In this document: positions 27,508 to 36,519 of the stretch, piece by piece
How the letters are laid out: each line of letters begins with the position of its first letter
How positions within the stretch are numbered: position 1 is the stretch's first letter
NCBI GenBank assembly: GCA_022402445.1
Contig: JAKRSF010000004.1
Coordinates: forward strand, 738,979-802,978
Reading direction: 5' to 3'
Origin: Cyanobacteriota bacterium
GTDB lineage: Bacteria > Cyanobacteriota > Cyanobacteriia > CACIAM-69d
Length of the DNA: 64,000 bases
Program-made: the position numbers and the translations under genes
Notes under the pieces: model-generated
What the model was told of the DNA's origin: nothing
What the model saw: the letters and a program-made list of their open reading frames with translations, nothing else
Database searches by the model: none

Positions 27508-28095
27508 TTAGTCGCAGTAGAGGGTTTCTCGGGTATCGCGCCCGGTGATGGGATTGGTGCCTTCCGCGATCGCGCAGAGTTTCGCCTGGGCATCGGAGCG
27601 CATGAGCACATCGGTGAAATCCGCGCCGGTAATGATCGCCCCCTCAAATTTGGCATTGGTGGCGAAGGCCCCCTCCAGGCGGGCGTTGGTGAGATTCGCC
27701 TCCACCAACCGGGCCGAGTCGAGGGTGGCGTCCCGCAGATCCGCCCCCGTGAGGTTGACCTCCTCTAGGTTGGCGGCAAAGAAGCTAACCCCCTGTAGGT
27801 TGGACCCGTGGAAGTCGCTCTGGCGCAGGTTCGCCTTCGTAAATTCCGAGTCCCGCAGATCCTGCTCTGAAAAATCTGCCCCCAGCAACATCACCCGGGT
27901 GTAGTCTTCGGCGGCGGCGGGCTCGATGGCCCCCATGGTCCCCATACCCCACATCAAAAGACTGATGAGGACGATCGCGATCACCCGGGGGCGGCACCAG
28001 CGGCGCAGACGAACTTGCAACGGCGTCGGATGAAGACCTTTGAACGGCATAGGGTAGGTCAGTAGGGATAGGGCAATGGGTTTAGGGGCAATCAA
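27508..28095 (-). CDS. Exported pentapeptide-repeat protein, probably thylakoid lumen
   Basis: A 195-residue protein. An N-terminal export signal (basic RLRRWCRPR, hydrophobic VIAIVLISLLMWGMGTMGA, cleavage near AAA-ED) precedes about 15 A(D/N)LxX units from residue 70 on (LLGADFSEQDLRDSEFTKAN, NLTGADLRDATLDSARLVEA and more) that build a right-handed beta helix. After it comes a short Cys-bearing tail (KLCAIAEG, ETLYCD), a pair that may form a disulfide. This matches lumenal pentapeptide proteins such as plant TL17/TL20.3; function there is unknown. ATG 28050 is an alternative start. Confidence 0.88.
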   Translation of the reverse strand: MIAPKPIALSLLTYPMPFKGLHPTPLQVRLRRWCRPRVIAIVLISLLMWGMGTMGAIEPAAAEDYTRVMLLGADFSEQDLRDSEFTKANLRQSDFHGSNLQGVSFFAANLEEVNLTGADLRDATLDSARLVEANLTNARLEGAFATNAKFEGAIITGADFTDVLMRSDAQAKLCAIAEGTNPITGRDTRETLYCD

Positions 28096-28224
28096 CGGGC
28101 GCTAGGGGCTCAGTTTCCCCCCTGTGGCCCAGGGGCGCGATCGCGCGGGGCTGAAAGAGGGGACGCATCCATTAACATAGCCGAAACCGTCGATCACCCG
28201 TCCCCTCACCTGGGGATCCTGCCC

Positions 28225-28701
28225 GTGGCACCCGCGTCTTCCCATGGAGTTGGCCTCCTCGGCGAGGCTTTTGTGGCCCAGTGGCTCCAGCAGCGGGGCT
28301 ATCAAGTGTTGGCCCAGCGCTGGCACTGCCGCTGGGGAGAACTGGATCTGATTGCCCAAGATCCCGACGGCACTGTGGCCTTTGTGGAGGTGAAGACGCG
28401 ATCGCGCGGCTCCTGGGATGAGGGGGGCCTGTTGGCGATTACGCCCACCAAGCAGCGGAAATTGATCACCACCGCCCAGGACTACCTCGCCCAAACCCCG
28501 GCCTACCAAGACGCCCCCTGCCGGTTTGATGTGGCCGCCGCGATCGCCGTCCCCTGCCCCCGATCCGCCCCATCTCCAGAACGCCAAACCCCCCCCGAGG
28601 CTGCCGTGATCGCCCCCATCCACCTGGGGCAGCCCCATCCCTTCCGGGGCCATCACCTGACCTTGCAAACCTATCTCGCCAACGCCTTCCTGGCGGATTG
28701 A
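28225..28701 (+). CDS. YraN family (UPF0102) nuclease-like protein
   Basis: A 158-residue protein with a restriction-endonuclease-like fold. The motif order E (LGEAFVAQWL), GELDLIA and V-E-V-K-T-R matches the PD-(D/E)xK active site of Holliday-junction-resolvase-like enzymes. A Pro-rich insert of about 25 residues (PCPRSAPSPERQTPPE) breaks the last part of the domain, as often in cyanobacterial versions. GTG 28225 is the start. Function in the family is not settled. Confidence 0.9.
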   Translation: MAPASSHGVGLLGEAFVAQWLQQRGYQVLAQRWHCRWGELDLIAQDPDGTVAFVEVKTRSRGSWDEGGLLAITPTKQRKLITTAQDYLAQTPAYQDAPCRFDVAAAIAVPCPRSAPSPERQTPPEAAVIAPIHLGQPHPFRGHHLTLQTYLANAFLAD

Positions 28702-28950
28702 TCCCTTAAAAAAAATGGGGGCCGTGGATCGGGCTCCATCGCCGCGATCGCCCAACCCAGCCCCCCCAATTCACGCACCGTCGGGCTAAAAAACGCACAA
28801 AAAACTTTAGAAATGGGCAGATCCATGGGCCGCTCAAAGGATCTTTGCCCCCGTTCAAACCCCGGCGGACTGAGGCGGTCAACCCTTTCAAACCCAACCG
28901 CTCAAACCCAGTCCTTGGCCATGGGACAACGCGATCGCCCCCGCCTCCCC

Positions 28951-29340
28951 TCAAGCCAGACTCGCAGGGCAATAGCCCAACCCCGAAATAAACTGCGTCC
29001 GAAACTCCTCAATTTCCCGCAGGTCCGGCGAACCGTGGGACACCACCGCCACCCGGTACCAACACATCACATTGATGGGCGACTCCCCCGCCTCCAGACA
29101 CCACAGGGCCTGCCGCAGACGACGACTGGGAAGAAAAGCCTCCCCAAATTCCCCCAGAATTGCCCGGATATTCAACGCCCGTTGGGACATACAAGGCAAC
29201 TGAACCTGAAGGCGAATCACCCAACCGCTCACCTCATGGATCACGGTGACAAAATTGATGCGAAGATCCCGCGCATCACGGAGATATTCCACCACTCGCA
29301 GGGCCAGGCTGGCATTTTCAAAGTGATAAAGATAGTCCAC
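28951..29340 (-). CDS. Hypothetical protein
   Basis: A 129-residue soluble protein that I do not recognise. It alternates helix and strand predictions (LALRVVEYLRDARD, INFVTVIHEVSGWVIRLQVQ) with no signal or membrane segment. The frame uses a GTG start with GAGGA about 10 nt upstream and is transcribed away from queA across a shared AT-rich promoter region, which supports its reality. About 250 bp with no gene lie downstream. Confidence 0.6.
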   Translation of the reverse strand: MDYLYHFENASLALRVVEYLRDARDLRINFVTVIHEVSGWVIRLQVQLPCMSQRALNIRAILGEFGEAFLPSRRLRQALWCLEAGESPINVMCWYRVAVVSHGSPDLREIEEFRTQFISGLGYCPASLA

Positions 29341-29403
29341 AGGACACTCGTCCTCGCCTGACTGCCAAGCGCTTTCTACCCCTCCATTCTCTCAAACTCT
29401 CAA

Positions 29404-29466
29404 GTTTTATGAAATAAAATCTTAAAAGAATATTACACTTATCCAGTTGAAAGCATTTTATTTGGT
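29404..29466. promoter_or_regulatory. AT-rich divergent promoter region upstream of queA
   Basis: In strong contrast to its surroundings this stretch is AT-rich. It holds the perfect inverted repeat TTTTAT-GAA-ATAAAA (29405-29419) and a TATTAC box (29431-29436). It serves queA on the plus strand and perhaps the hypothetical gene on the minus strand. Confidence 0.5.
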
Positions 29467-30573
29467 ATGGATCTGGCTTCCCACCGCGATCGCGCCCTAG
29501 ATGCCTACGATTACGAGTTACCGGGCGATCGGGTTGCCCAGAACCCCGCTTCTCCCCGCGATCGCTCCCGATTGCTCGTCGTAGCGTCCCCGGATGCCCA
29601 TGAGCACCGGCAATTCTGTGACCTGCCGGACTATCTGCGCCCCGGCGATCTGTTGGTGGTCAACGACACGCGAGTGTTGGCGGCGCGGCTGCGGGGCCAC
29701 AAGTACACGGGCGGGGCCGTGGAGGCGCTGCTGCTGGAGGAGCAGGGCACCAACCTGTGGCTGGCCCTGGTGCGTCCCGGCAAGCGGCTGCCCGTGGGCA
29801 CGGTGATGGAATTTGAGCCGGTGGCGGGGGACGATCGCGATCGCCTGGTGGCGGAAGTGGTCTCCATTGACGAGGAAACCGGCGGACGGGTCCTGAAATT
29901 CACCACCCCTGGCGATCGCGACCTGCGCCTGGACCTGGATCGCTGGGGTTCCTTGCCCTTGCCCCCCTACATCACCGACTCCACCGCCCCGCCCGATCGC
30001 TACCAAACCGTCTACGGCCGGGTGGACGGGTCCGCCGCCGCCCCCACCGCCGGCCTGCACTTCACCGAAGAACTCCTAGAGCGCATCGCCCACATGGGGG
30101 TGGGCCGGGTCCATGTGACCCTGCACGTGGGCGTGGGCACCTTCCGGCCCGTGGAGGTATCAGATATCACCACCCACCGGATGCACCAGGAATGGATCGA
30201 GGTGCCCGAAGCCACCGTCGCCAAAATCCAGGAAACCCGCGATCGCGGCGGCCGAGTCTTTGCCGTCGGCACCACCGCCATCCGCGCCCTCGAAAGCGCC
30301 GCCCGCACCGGCCAGCTTTTGCCCTACAGCGGCAAAACCGATTTGTTCATTTATCCTGGCTACCGCTGGCAGGTGGTGGATGGATTTATCACCAACTTCC
30401 ACTTACCCAAATCCAGTTTGTTGATGTTGGTCAGCGCCTTTTTGGGTCGCGATCGCCTCTTGGCGCTCTATCGCACCGCCCTGGAGGCTCCCGCCGAACC
30501 CTTTGGCGTTCCCTACCGGTTCTATTCCTTTGGCGACGCCATGCTAGTTCTCCCAACCGCTAAGGCCGTTTAA
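29467..30573 (+). CDS. queA: S-adenosylmethionine:tRNA ribosyltransferase-isomerase
   Basis: Transfers and isomerises the ribose of SAM onto preQ1 in tRNA, the penultimate step to queuosine. The 368 residues contain the family blocks YELPGDRVAQNPASPRDRSR (start), VNDTRVLAARL, GGAVEALLLEE, PTAGLHFTEELL and the C-terminal LPKSSLLMLVSAFLG. The start ATG has no clear ribosome site. The gene is followed after 81 bp by the mreB promoter region; nothing suggests a functional link. Confidence 0.97.
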   Translation: MDLASHRDRALDAYDYELPGDRVAQNPASPRDRSRLLVVASPDAHEHRQFCDLPDYLRPGDLLVVNDTRVLAARLRGHKYTGGAVEALLLEEQGTNLWLALVRPGKRLPVGTVMEFEPVAGDDRDRLVAEVVSIDEETGGRVLKFTTPGDRDLRLDLDRWGSLPLPPYITDSTAPPDRYQTVYGRVDGSAAAPTAGLHFTEELLERIAHMGVGRVHVTLHVGVGTFRPVEVSDITTHRMHQEWIEVPEATVAKIQETRDRGGRVFAVGTTAIRALESAARTGQLLPYSGKTDLFIYPGYRWQVVDGFITNFHLPKSSLLMLVSAFLGRDRLLALYRTALEAPAEPFGVPYRFYSFGDAMLVLPTAKAV

Positions 30574-30689
30574 GGGCAATCCATGGCCCTCGACCCATCC
30601 ACGACCGGCCCCGCGACTGTCCCAGGGGAACCGTTAGACTGCAAGGGTTGACGATTGACCCAAAAGCGCTTTCGGGGCGACAAGCTGAC

Positions 30690-30718
30690 TAGACGCTTGC
30701 TCCAAAACATACTAGAAT
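30690..30718 (+). promoter_or_regulatory. Probable mreBCD promoter
   Basis: TAGACG (30690-30695), 17 bp, TAGAAT (30713-30718). Four of six -35 bases and a good -10 match the sigma-70 consensus; the leader to the mreB start would be about 77 nt. Confidence 0.5.
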
Positions 30719-30801
30719 CCACCTCGATTGCGGTCGGGTTGGCAAGTAACACGCACTTTGTCAAGTACGTCCTTCATTCATCCTGTGAGGCTAAGAAAGC
30801 A

Positions 30802-31842
30802 GTGGGTCCATTCAATCGCTTTTCCCTATCGAGGGACATGGGCATCGACCTCGGTACTGCCAACACGTTGGTGTATGTGTCCGGGAAAGGCATTGTCCTG
30901 CAGGAGCCATCCGTCGTTGCGATCGACCGCGACAACCGCGTTCCCCTAGCCGTGGGTGAAGACGCCAAGAAAATGCTCGGGCGCACGCCGGGGAATGTCA
31001 CGGCCCTGCGCCCCCTGCGCGATGGGGTCATCGCCGACTTTGATACGGCGGAACTGATGCTCAAGCACTTCATTCGGCGCGTGAATGAAGGCAGCGCCCT
31101 GATGCCCCCGCGCATTGTCATTGGGATCCCCAGTGGCGTGACGGGCGTGGAACGGCGGGCGGTGATGGAGGCGGCGGCCCAGGCCGGGGCGCGGGATGTC
31201 TATTTAATTGATGAGCCGGTGGCGGCCGCGATCGGGGCGGGCCTGCCGGTGGCCGAACCCACGGGCAACATGGTCATCGACATCGGCGGCGGCACCACGG
31301 AGGTGGCGGTCCTGAGTTTGCAGGGGACCGTCCTGAGTGAGTCCGTCCGCGTGGCCGGGGATGAACTGAGCGAGTCGATCGCCCAGTACATGAAGAAGGT
31401 CCACAACCTGGTGATTGGGGAACGGACCGCCGAGGAGATCAAGATCCAAATTGGTTCCGCCTATCCCACCACCGAGGATGACTTGATCATGGAGGTGCGC
31501 GGCCTGCACCTGCTGTCCGGGCTACCGCGTACGGTCACCGTTAAGGATGGGGAAATCCGCGAGAGCATGTCGGAGCCCCTGTCGGTGATCGTGGAGGCGG
31601 TGAAGCGCACCCTGGAGCGGACGCCTCCGGAATTGGCGGCGGATATTATCGATCGCGGCATCATGCTGGCGGGGGGCGGTGCCCTGCTGCGGGGGCTCGA
31701 TACGCTGATCAGCCACGAGACGGGCATTGTGGTCCATGTGGCGGCGGATCCCCTGAGCTGTGTGGTGCTGGGGACGGGCCGGGTGCTCGAAAACTTCAAG
31801 CAGTTGGAGCGGGTGTTCAGCGGGCGATCGCGCGGCCTCTAG
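30802..31842 (+). CDS. mreB: Rod-shape protein MreB
   Basis: Bacterial actin, 346 residues, which forms membrane-bound filaments that guide lateral wall synthesis. The actin phosphate loops DMGIDLGTANTLVY and VIDIGGGTTEVAV, and the adenosine motif LAGGGALLRGLD, are present. The start is GTG 30802: homologues begin MGxFxRFSLSRDMGIDLG, whereas the longer frame from 30655 adds residues without similarity. It heads the mreBCD cluster. A 322-bp spacer to mreC suggests extra regulation there. Confidence 0.97.
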   Translation: MGPFNRFSLSRDMGIDLGTANTLVYVSGKGIVLQEPSVVAIDRDNRVPLAVGEDAKKMLGRTPGNVTALRPLRDGVIADFDTAELMLKHFIRRVNEGSALMPPRIVIGIPSGVTGVERRAVMEAAAQAGARDVYLIDEPVAAAIGAGLPVAEPTGNMVIDIGGGTTEVAVLSLQGTVLSESVRVAGDELSESIAQYMKKVHNLVIGERTAEEIKIQIGSAYPTTEDDLIMEVRGLHLLSGLPRTVTVKDGEIRESMSEPLSVIVEAVKRTLERTPPELAADIIDRGIMLAGGGALLRGLDTLISHETGIVVHVAADPLSCVVLGTGRVLENFKQLERVFSGRSRGL

Positions 31843-32164
31843 GATCCTTGGGGGGGAGGACGGGGGTGGCTGCCCTGGGGCCACCGTCACCCCCCGCCTC
31901 AGGTGGGGTCCGGTTGGCCGCTGGCGATGTCGGGCAACCCCTTCGAGGAACCGCATTTGACTGGCTGTTGAACCGTGTTTGTGGATCCGCCCATTTCAGT
32001 TTGCTGATTTTGCTAGTTCTGCTGAATTGATCCTGCGGGATTGATTTTGCTTCTTGGATTAATCCTGGATTAATTGTGTTTGGTTAGTCCTGCCCATCCG
32101 TTTTTTAAGCGCCAATCCTTTGAGCCATTCCCCTAGCCCCATCAAGGAGAGCCTGTAGGTCCGT
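31843..32164. other. mreB-mreC spacer
   Basis: No gene. The right half is AT-rich and holds GGATTAAT twice (32056-32063 and 32067-32074), which also reads as the inverted pair ATTAA-N7-TTAAT. A ribosome site AAGGAG (about 32144-32149) lies ahead of mreC. A second promoter for mreCD is possible. Confidence 0.45.
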
Positions 32165-32953
32165 ATGTACGCCTTACGTCGCTGGTTCGTTAAGTATTGG
32201 GTTCGGACGCTTGCCATTAGTCTGGCCCTCGGGGGCGCGTGGGGGTTGCGGCAGGCGCAGTCGGGGCCGCTGGCGGAGGTGTATGGCTGGTTGGCGGCTC
32301 CCCTGAGTACGACGCCGGATCAGCGGATGGTGCTGGAAAATGCGCGCATTCTGGAGTTGCAGCAGCGCATTGATGATCTCGAAAGCCGCAACCGCCAAAT
32401 GCAGGGGCTGGTGGAACACCAGGCGACGCTGCCGACGAAGGGCACCGTTGCGCCGGTCATTGGCCGCAGTGCCGATCGCTGGTGGGAGCAGGTGGTGTTG
32501 GGCCGGGGCAGCCGCGCGGGCATCCAAAAGGGCGATATTGTCACGGCTCCGGGGGGCCTGGTGGGGCGCATTGTGCAGGTGACGCCCTCCACGAGCCGGG
32601 TGCTGCTGGTGAGTGATGCCACGAGCCGGGTGGGGGCAACGGTGTCGCGATCGCGGTTTATGGGCTATCTCCACGGCACCAATGGCGCGCAGGTGAAGAT
32701 GGAATTTTTCGACAAGATGCCCGATGCCAAGGTGGGGGATACGGTGACCACTTCGGCCTATAGCCGCCTGTTTCCGCCGGGGATCCCCATTGGCACCATT
32801 GATTTTATTGATACGAAGAAGGGACCGGCCCCGGAGGCGACGGTGGCGTTGTCCGCCCCCTTGAGCATGTTGGAGTGGGTGGTGGTGATTCCCCACAATG
32901 GCGATGCGGTGCTGGAGTTGCCGGAGTTGCCGGAACTGTCGGATGAGGATTAA
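32165..32953 (+). CDS. mreC: Rod-shape determining protein MreC
   Basis: A 262-residue periplasmic scaffold that links MreB/MreD to penicillin-binding proteins. One membrane anchor (TLAISLALGGAWGL, about 16-30), a coiled-coil stretch (about 55-82, ARILELQQRIDDLESRNRQM) and two beta-barrel domains with GSRAGIQKGDIVTAPGGLVG and VSDATSRVGATVSRSR are visible. The tail is Leu/Pro/Glu-rich. Second gene of the cluster; mreD follows after 118 bp. Confidence 0.95.
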   Translation: MYALRRWFVKYWVRTLAISLALGGAWGLRQAQSGPLAEVYGWLAAPLSTTPDQRMVLENARILELQQRIDDLESRNRQMQGLVEHQATLPTKGTVAPVIGRSADRWWEQVVLGRGSRAGIQKGDIVTAPGGLVGRIVQVTPSTSRVLLVSDATSRVGATVSRSRFMGYLHGTNGAQVKMEFFDKMPDAKVGDTVTTSAYSRLFPPGIPIGTIDFIDTKKGPAPEATVALSAPLSMLEWVVVIPHNGDAVLELPELPELSDED

Positions 32954-33071
32954 GGGCCATTAGGGGGGCGATCGCGGCCCCGGCCAACGGTTCATTCCCC
33001 CAGCGGGGCACCCTGACCGAATTCATCAGGAAAACTATCAGGACAAATTCAGTGCAAGTACCCGGAGGAAG

Positions 33072-33674
33072 ATGGGCGTGAGTGGTCCCCTAAAACCCGC
33101 CAGGGCCAGCCAAGCGCGATCGCTCCTGGATCAAATCCCCCATTGGTCGCCCTCCTGGCGCACCTCGGCCAATATTGCGGTGACGGTGCTGTCGCTGCTG
33201 CTGTGTGCGACGGTGATGCCCATGCGGTTTCCGGGCATTGATCTGCTGGGGGTGGGGCCAAACTGGGTGCTGATCTGGGTCGTGTCCTGGAGCATGTTCC
33301 ACGGGGTGTGGCCGTCGCTGGTGGCGGGGCTGGCGGCGGGGGCGATTATGGATGGCCTGACGGCCCCGGAGCCGACCCATATGGTGCCGCTGGCCCTGGT
33401 GGCGGTGCTGACGGCCCAGTTGCGGCGGCGGCGGCTGATTGAGGATGAGTTTGGCATGTTGATGCTGCTGGTGTTTGCCCTCGTCGCGATCGCGGAGACC
33501 GTATTTGCCGTGCAGTTCATCCTGCAAGGGCAGCGGGATCCGGCGGACGTGTGGGCGCTGCACCAGTGGCTGACCCTCTGTTCCGCGATTTTGACGAGTT
33601 TGTGGGCTCCGGTGGTGTATGTGCCGTTGCGCCTGTGGTGGCAGCGCATTGCCCAGGGGGAGCGATCGCCCTAG
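33072..33674 (+). CDS. mreD: Rod-shape determining protein MreD
   Basis: A 200-residue membrane protein with about five hydrophobic helices from residue 35 on. The N-terminal 35 residues are soluble. The motif GPNWVLIWVVSWSMFHGVWPSLVAGLAAGAIMDGL (read in parts) is typical of cyanobacterial MreD. MreD bridges MreC to the rest of the elongasome. Assignment rests on position after mreBC as well as on sequence, since the family diverges fast. Confidence 0.9.
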   Translation: MGVSGPLKPARASQARSLLDQIPHWSPSWRTSANIAVTVLSLLLCATVMPMRFPGIDLLGVGPNWVLIWVVSWSMFHGVWPSLVAGLAAGAIMDGLTAPEPTHMVPLALVAVLTAQLRRRRLIEDEFGMLMLLVFALVAIAETVFAVQFILQGQRDPADVWALHQWLTLCSAILTSLWAPVVYVPLRLWWQRIAQGERSP

Positions 33675-33755
33675 GGCCTGGGGAGGCCGTGGGGATCCGG
33701 CGAGGATCTCGGTAGAATAGGGGCCACATTTTTAGGGGCAGCGGGGGGCAACCGG

Positions 33756-34676
33756 ATGGATGAGTACGGCACCACTGAGCGGGAATGGTGGGTTCAGGGT
33801 TGGCTGGATCTGTTGGCGTCCTATCGCTTCAAGAAGCGCCTGGAGCGGGCTCGTAACTATGCGCGCCAGGGCAATGTGCTGAGTATTGAATTCCGGGGGG
33901 CTAAGGTGCTGGCCCGGGTGCAGGGGACCGAGCCGAGCCCCTATCGGGTGTCCCTGTCGCTGGATCCGTTCAGCGATGAGGATTGGCAGCATGTGTGCGA
34001 AACCCTGGCGGGGCGGGCGGTCTGGGCGGCGAAGCTGCTGGCGGGGGAGATGCCCCACGATATCGAATCCGTGTTCGCGAGCAATGGCCTGTCCCTGTTT
34101 CCCTTTTCCCTGGGGGATGTCCATAGCAAATGCTCCTGCCCGGATGAGGCGAACCCCTGTAAGCACATTGGGGCGGTCTATTACCTGCTGGCCGATCGCT
34201 TCAGTGAAGATCCGTTTGTGCTGTTCCAGTTGCGGGGGCGATCGCAGGAGGCGATTTTGGAGGCGCTGCGGGAGGCGCGGGGGCGCGATCGCGCGATCGA
34301 GTCCCCAGGGCCATCAGCCTCGGCGGAATCGGTGGAATCAGCAGAATCAGCAGAATCTTCTGGCTTGGGGGGCGATGGCCCAACCCTGCGGCCCGTGGAT
34401 GCGGCGACGGCCCTCGTTCTCGCGACCCAGGAAACGCCGATCCGCGTCGATGCCTTCTGGAGCTATGACGAACCGCTGGAGGCGGATTTGGCGGTGATTG
34501 CCCCGTCGCCCGATGCGGGGACGCCCTGCGATCTGTTGGGGGAAATTCCCCTGCCGACGAGTACGACGGGGTCGGCGGAGGGGCGGCAGTTGGCGAATCG
34601 GGCGGTGATGCAATACCTCGATGAGGTCTATCGCACGGCGAGTCAGCAGGCGATTATTGCGGCCTTGGGAAACTGA
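33756..34676 (+). CDS. SWIM zinc-finger protein
   Basis: A 306-residue soluble protein. The SWIM finger C-x-C-x(n)-C-x-H is seen as CSCPDEANPCKHIGAVYYLL (about 129-148), preceded by the usual family region RARNYARQGNVLSIEF and followed by RFSEDPFVLFQLRGRSQEAI. A low-complexity Ser/Glu/Ala repeat (SAESVESAESAESS, about 188-201) splits off a variable C-terminal half. In bacteria such proteins are often encoded beside a Snf2-type helicase; no helicase is in this window. DNA or protein binding is inferred. Confidence 0.87.
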   Translation: MDEYGTTEREWWVQGWLDLLASYRFKKRLERARNYARQGNVLSIEFRGAKVLARVQGTEPSPYRVSLSLDPFSDEDWQHVCETLAGRAVWAAKLLAGEMPHDIESVFASNGLSLFPFSLGDVHSKCSCPDEANPCKHIGAVYYLLADRFSEDPFVLFQLRGRSQEAILEALREARGRDRAIESPGPSASAESVESAESAESSGLGGDGPTLRPVDAATALVLATQETPIRVDAFWSYDEPLEADLAVIAPSPDAGTPCDLLGEIPLPTSTTGSAEGRQLANRAVMQYLDEVYRTASQQAIIAALGN

Positions 34677-34701
34677 TCCGGTTAAGGGATGGGGTGAAAG
34701 G

Positions 34702-35802
34702 ATGAGGGGCCTGGATCTGAATCGTCGTCAGTTGCTGCGCCGCCTTGGCCTGGGGGGCTTGGCGTTGGGGGGGACGTGGCTGGGGGTGGGGCGATCGCGG
34801 GCCAGCCTTTCACCCCTCGGTCAAAACCAAAGCCAGCGTCAAGACCCAGATCCGCTCCCCTGGCCGGAGCCGCGCCGGGGGGATTTGCGCCTTGTCACCA
34901 TTAGCGATCTCAATGGTCCCTATGGCTCGACGACCTACCGCGAGACGGTCCACCGGGCGATCGCCCTGCTGCCCCGGTGGCGGCCCGATCTGGTGCTGTG
35001 CGGCGGCGACTGTGTGGCGGGCCAAAAGCTGGATCTGACGCGATCGCAACTGGACGCCATGTGGGCCGGGTTTGATCGCCACATTGCCGCCCCCCTGCGC
35101 GCGGCGAATTTGCCCCTAGCGGTCACCATGGGCAACCACGACGCCTCCGGATCCCTGATGCCGGACGGGCAGTTTCGGTTTGCCGCCGATCGCGCCGCCG
35201 CCGCCGCCTATTGGCAACAAATCCAAGGATCCCTAGGGCTGGACTGGATTGATCGGCGCGATTTTCCCTTCTACTACAGCCTGCGGTTGCGGGATCCGTC
35301 GGGGCGATTGGTCTATATCCTCGTGTGGGATGCGTCCACCGCCCGGATCCCCGCCGCGATCGCCGAGCGCGCCGACCGGGACCTGGCCAGCCCCGCCGCC
35401 CAGGGGGCCGCCCTGCGGTTAGTCCTGGGCCACATGCCCTGCTATCCCGTCGCACCGGGCCGCGACACCCCTGGCAACTATCTGGAGGAGGGCGATCGCT
35501 GGGTCAGGCTGCTGCACCGGCACCGGGTCAGCGCCTACCTCAGCGGCCACCACCACGCCTATTTCCCCGCCCGCGTCGGTAACCTAGATCTGCTGCACCT
35601 GGGCAACCTCGGCGACGGAGCCCGATCGCTCCTGGGCAGCGATCGCCCCCCCGTCCAAACCCTCACCCTGCTGGATCTGTTTCTTGATCGCGGCGCGATC
35701 GAACGCACCACCTACGATCTCGTCAATTGGCTGCCCCTGGATGAACGGCAGTTGCCCCCCCAAATTCGCAGCGCCGTCCGGACCCTAGATCGCCATCCCT
35801 AG
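34702..35802 (+). CDS. Calcineurin-like metallophosphoesterase, Tat-type exported
   Basis: A 366-residue hydrolase. The N-terminus NRRQLLRRLGLGGLALGGTW resembles a twin-arginine signal, so a folded metal enzyme is likely sent across the membrane. The five metal-site blocks are ISDLNG (D, with N replacing the common H), CGGDC, MGNHDAS, LGHMPCY and SGHHHAY. I start at ATG 34702; a longer frame from 34621 overlaps the SWIM gene. The closest function would be a phosphodiesterase or phosphatase; substrate unknown. Confidence 0.88.
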   Translation: MRGLDLNRRQLLRRLGLGGLALGGTWLGVGRSRASLSPLGQNQSQRQDPDPLPWPEPRRGDLRLVTISDLNGPYGSTTYRETVHRAIALLPRWRPDLVLCGGDCVAGQKLDLTRSQLDAMWAGFDRHIAAPLRAANLPLAVTMGNHDASGSLMPDGQFRFAADRAAAAAYWQQIQGSLGLDWIDRRDFPFYYSLRLRDPSGRLVYILVWDASTARIPAAIAERADRDLASPAAQGAALRLVLGHMPCYPVAPGRDTPGNYLEEGDRWVRLLHRHRVSAYLSGHHHAYFPARVGNLDLLHLGNLGDGARSLLGSDRPPVQTLTLLDLFLDRGAIERTTYDLVNWLPLDERQLPPQIRSAVRTLDRHP

Positions 35803-36519
35803 GGGGTGCCCGCGCGATCGCCCGGAGGACCATGAACTCAATTCAATTGATGCATGAAACCCTGCGGAATGGGACCGTTTTTGATATAGTCCCAAGGAAT
35901 AGCGATCGCGGCCCCGCCGTCCGTCCGGGTAATGGACCCAGCACCGGAGCGCCGCCGGAATCGCCCCTTGAGCACATCACGTTTTAGCCCGCAGTTTTTG
36001 ACCGTCCCGGTTTTTCTGCCTTTTTTTTCGCTCTTTTTTCACCCCTTTTATTGTTGATGTCCCGCTGACCTTTGCAACCGCGTTTCAACCCGGCCTTTTA
36101 AAGCGCATTTCAGCCGTCCATCGTCCCCTACAACCCCGAAGGGCCGCCCCATGGAGCCATGTCCTAGGGCACTGCATCTACCGCCACTTTTGGGTGTTTT
36201 GGAGCCCCATGGGGGGTGCCGTCGCCGCGTTTGATCAACGGGGCACCGCCGCAGCCCCCGGTTCCCTTGACCTCCGCTAGTCCTGTTCCCGGCCCTGGGG
36301 CGCTTCGCCTTCGGAATGCCCTGGTTCTCGCGCCGCGATCGCCCGTCTCCGATGCCCCGATCCCCTCGACGGTGGATGGGATGACGCCGCCGACCCCCAC
36401 GGCCCTGTCTGCGGGGGGAGCCGATCCGGGCACCCTAAGGATAGGGAGGGAGATCGGCGGATGAAGGCCATGGCCGGTGGCGGTTCCCTTGGTTTGCCCG
36501 ATTCCCCCTTCCCCCTACG
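35803..36519. other. 717-bp gene-poor spacer
   Basis: The first third contains a 51-codon open frame (35832-35987, starting MNSIQLMHETLRNGTVFD) with GGAGG only 3 nt before its ATG; I rate it as doubtful. The centre (about 35980-36060) has T-rich runs (TTTTTTTTCGCTCTTTTTTC) unlike the GC-rich rest. The remainder shows no gene, RNA fold or repeat that I can name. Confidence 0.5.
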
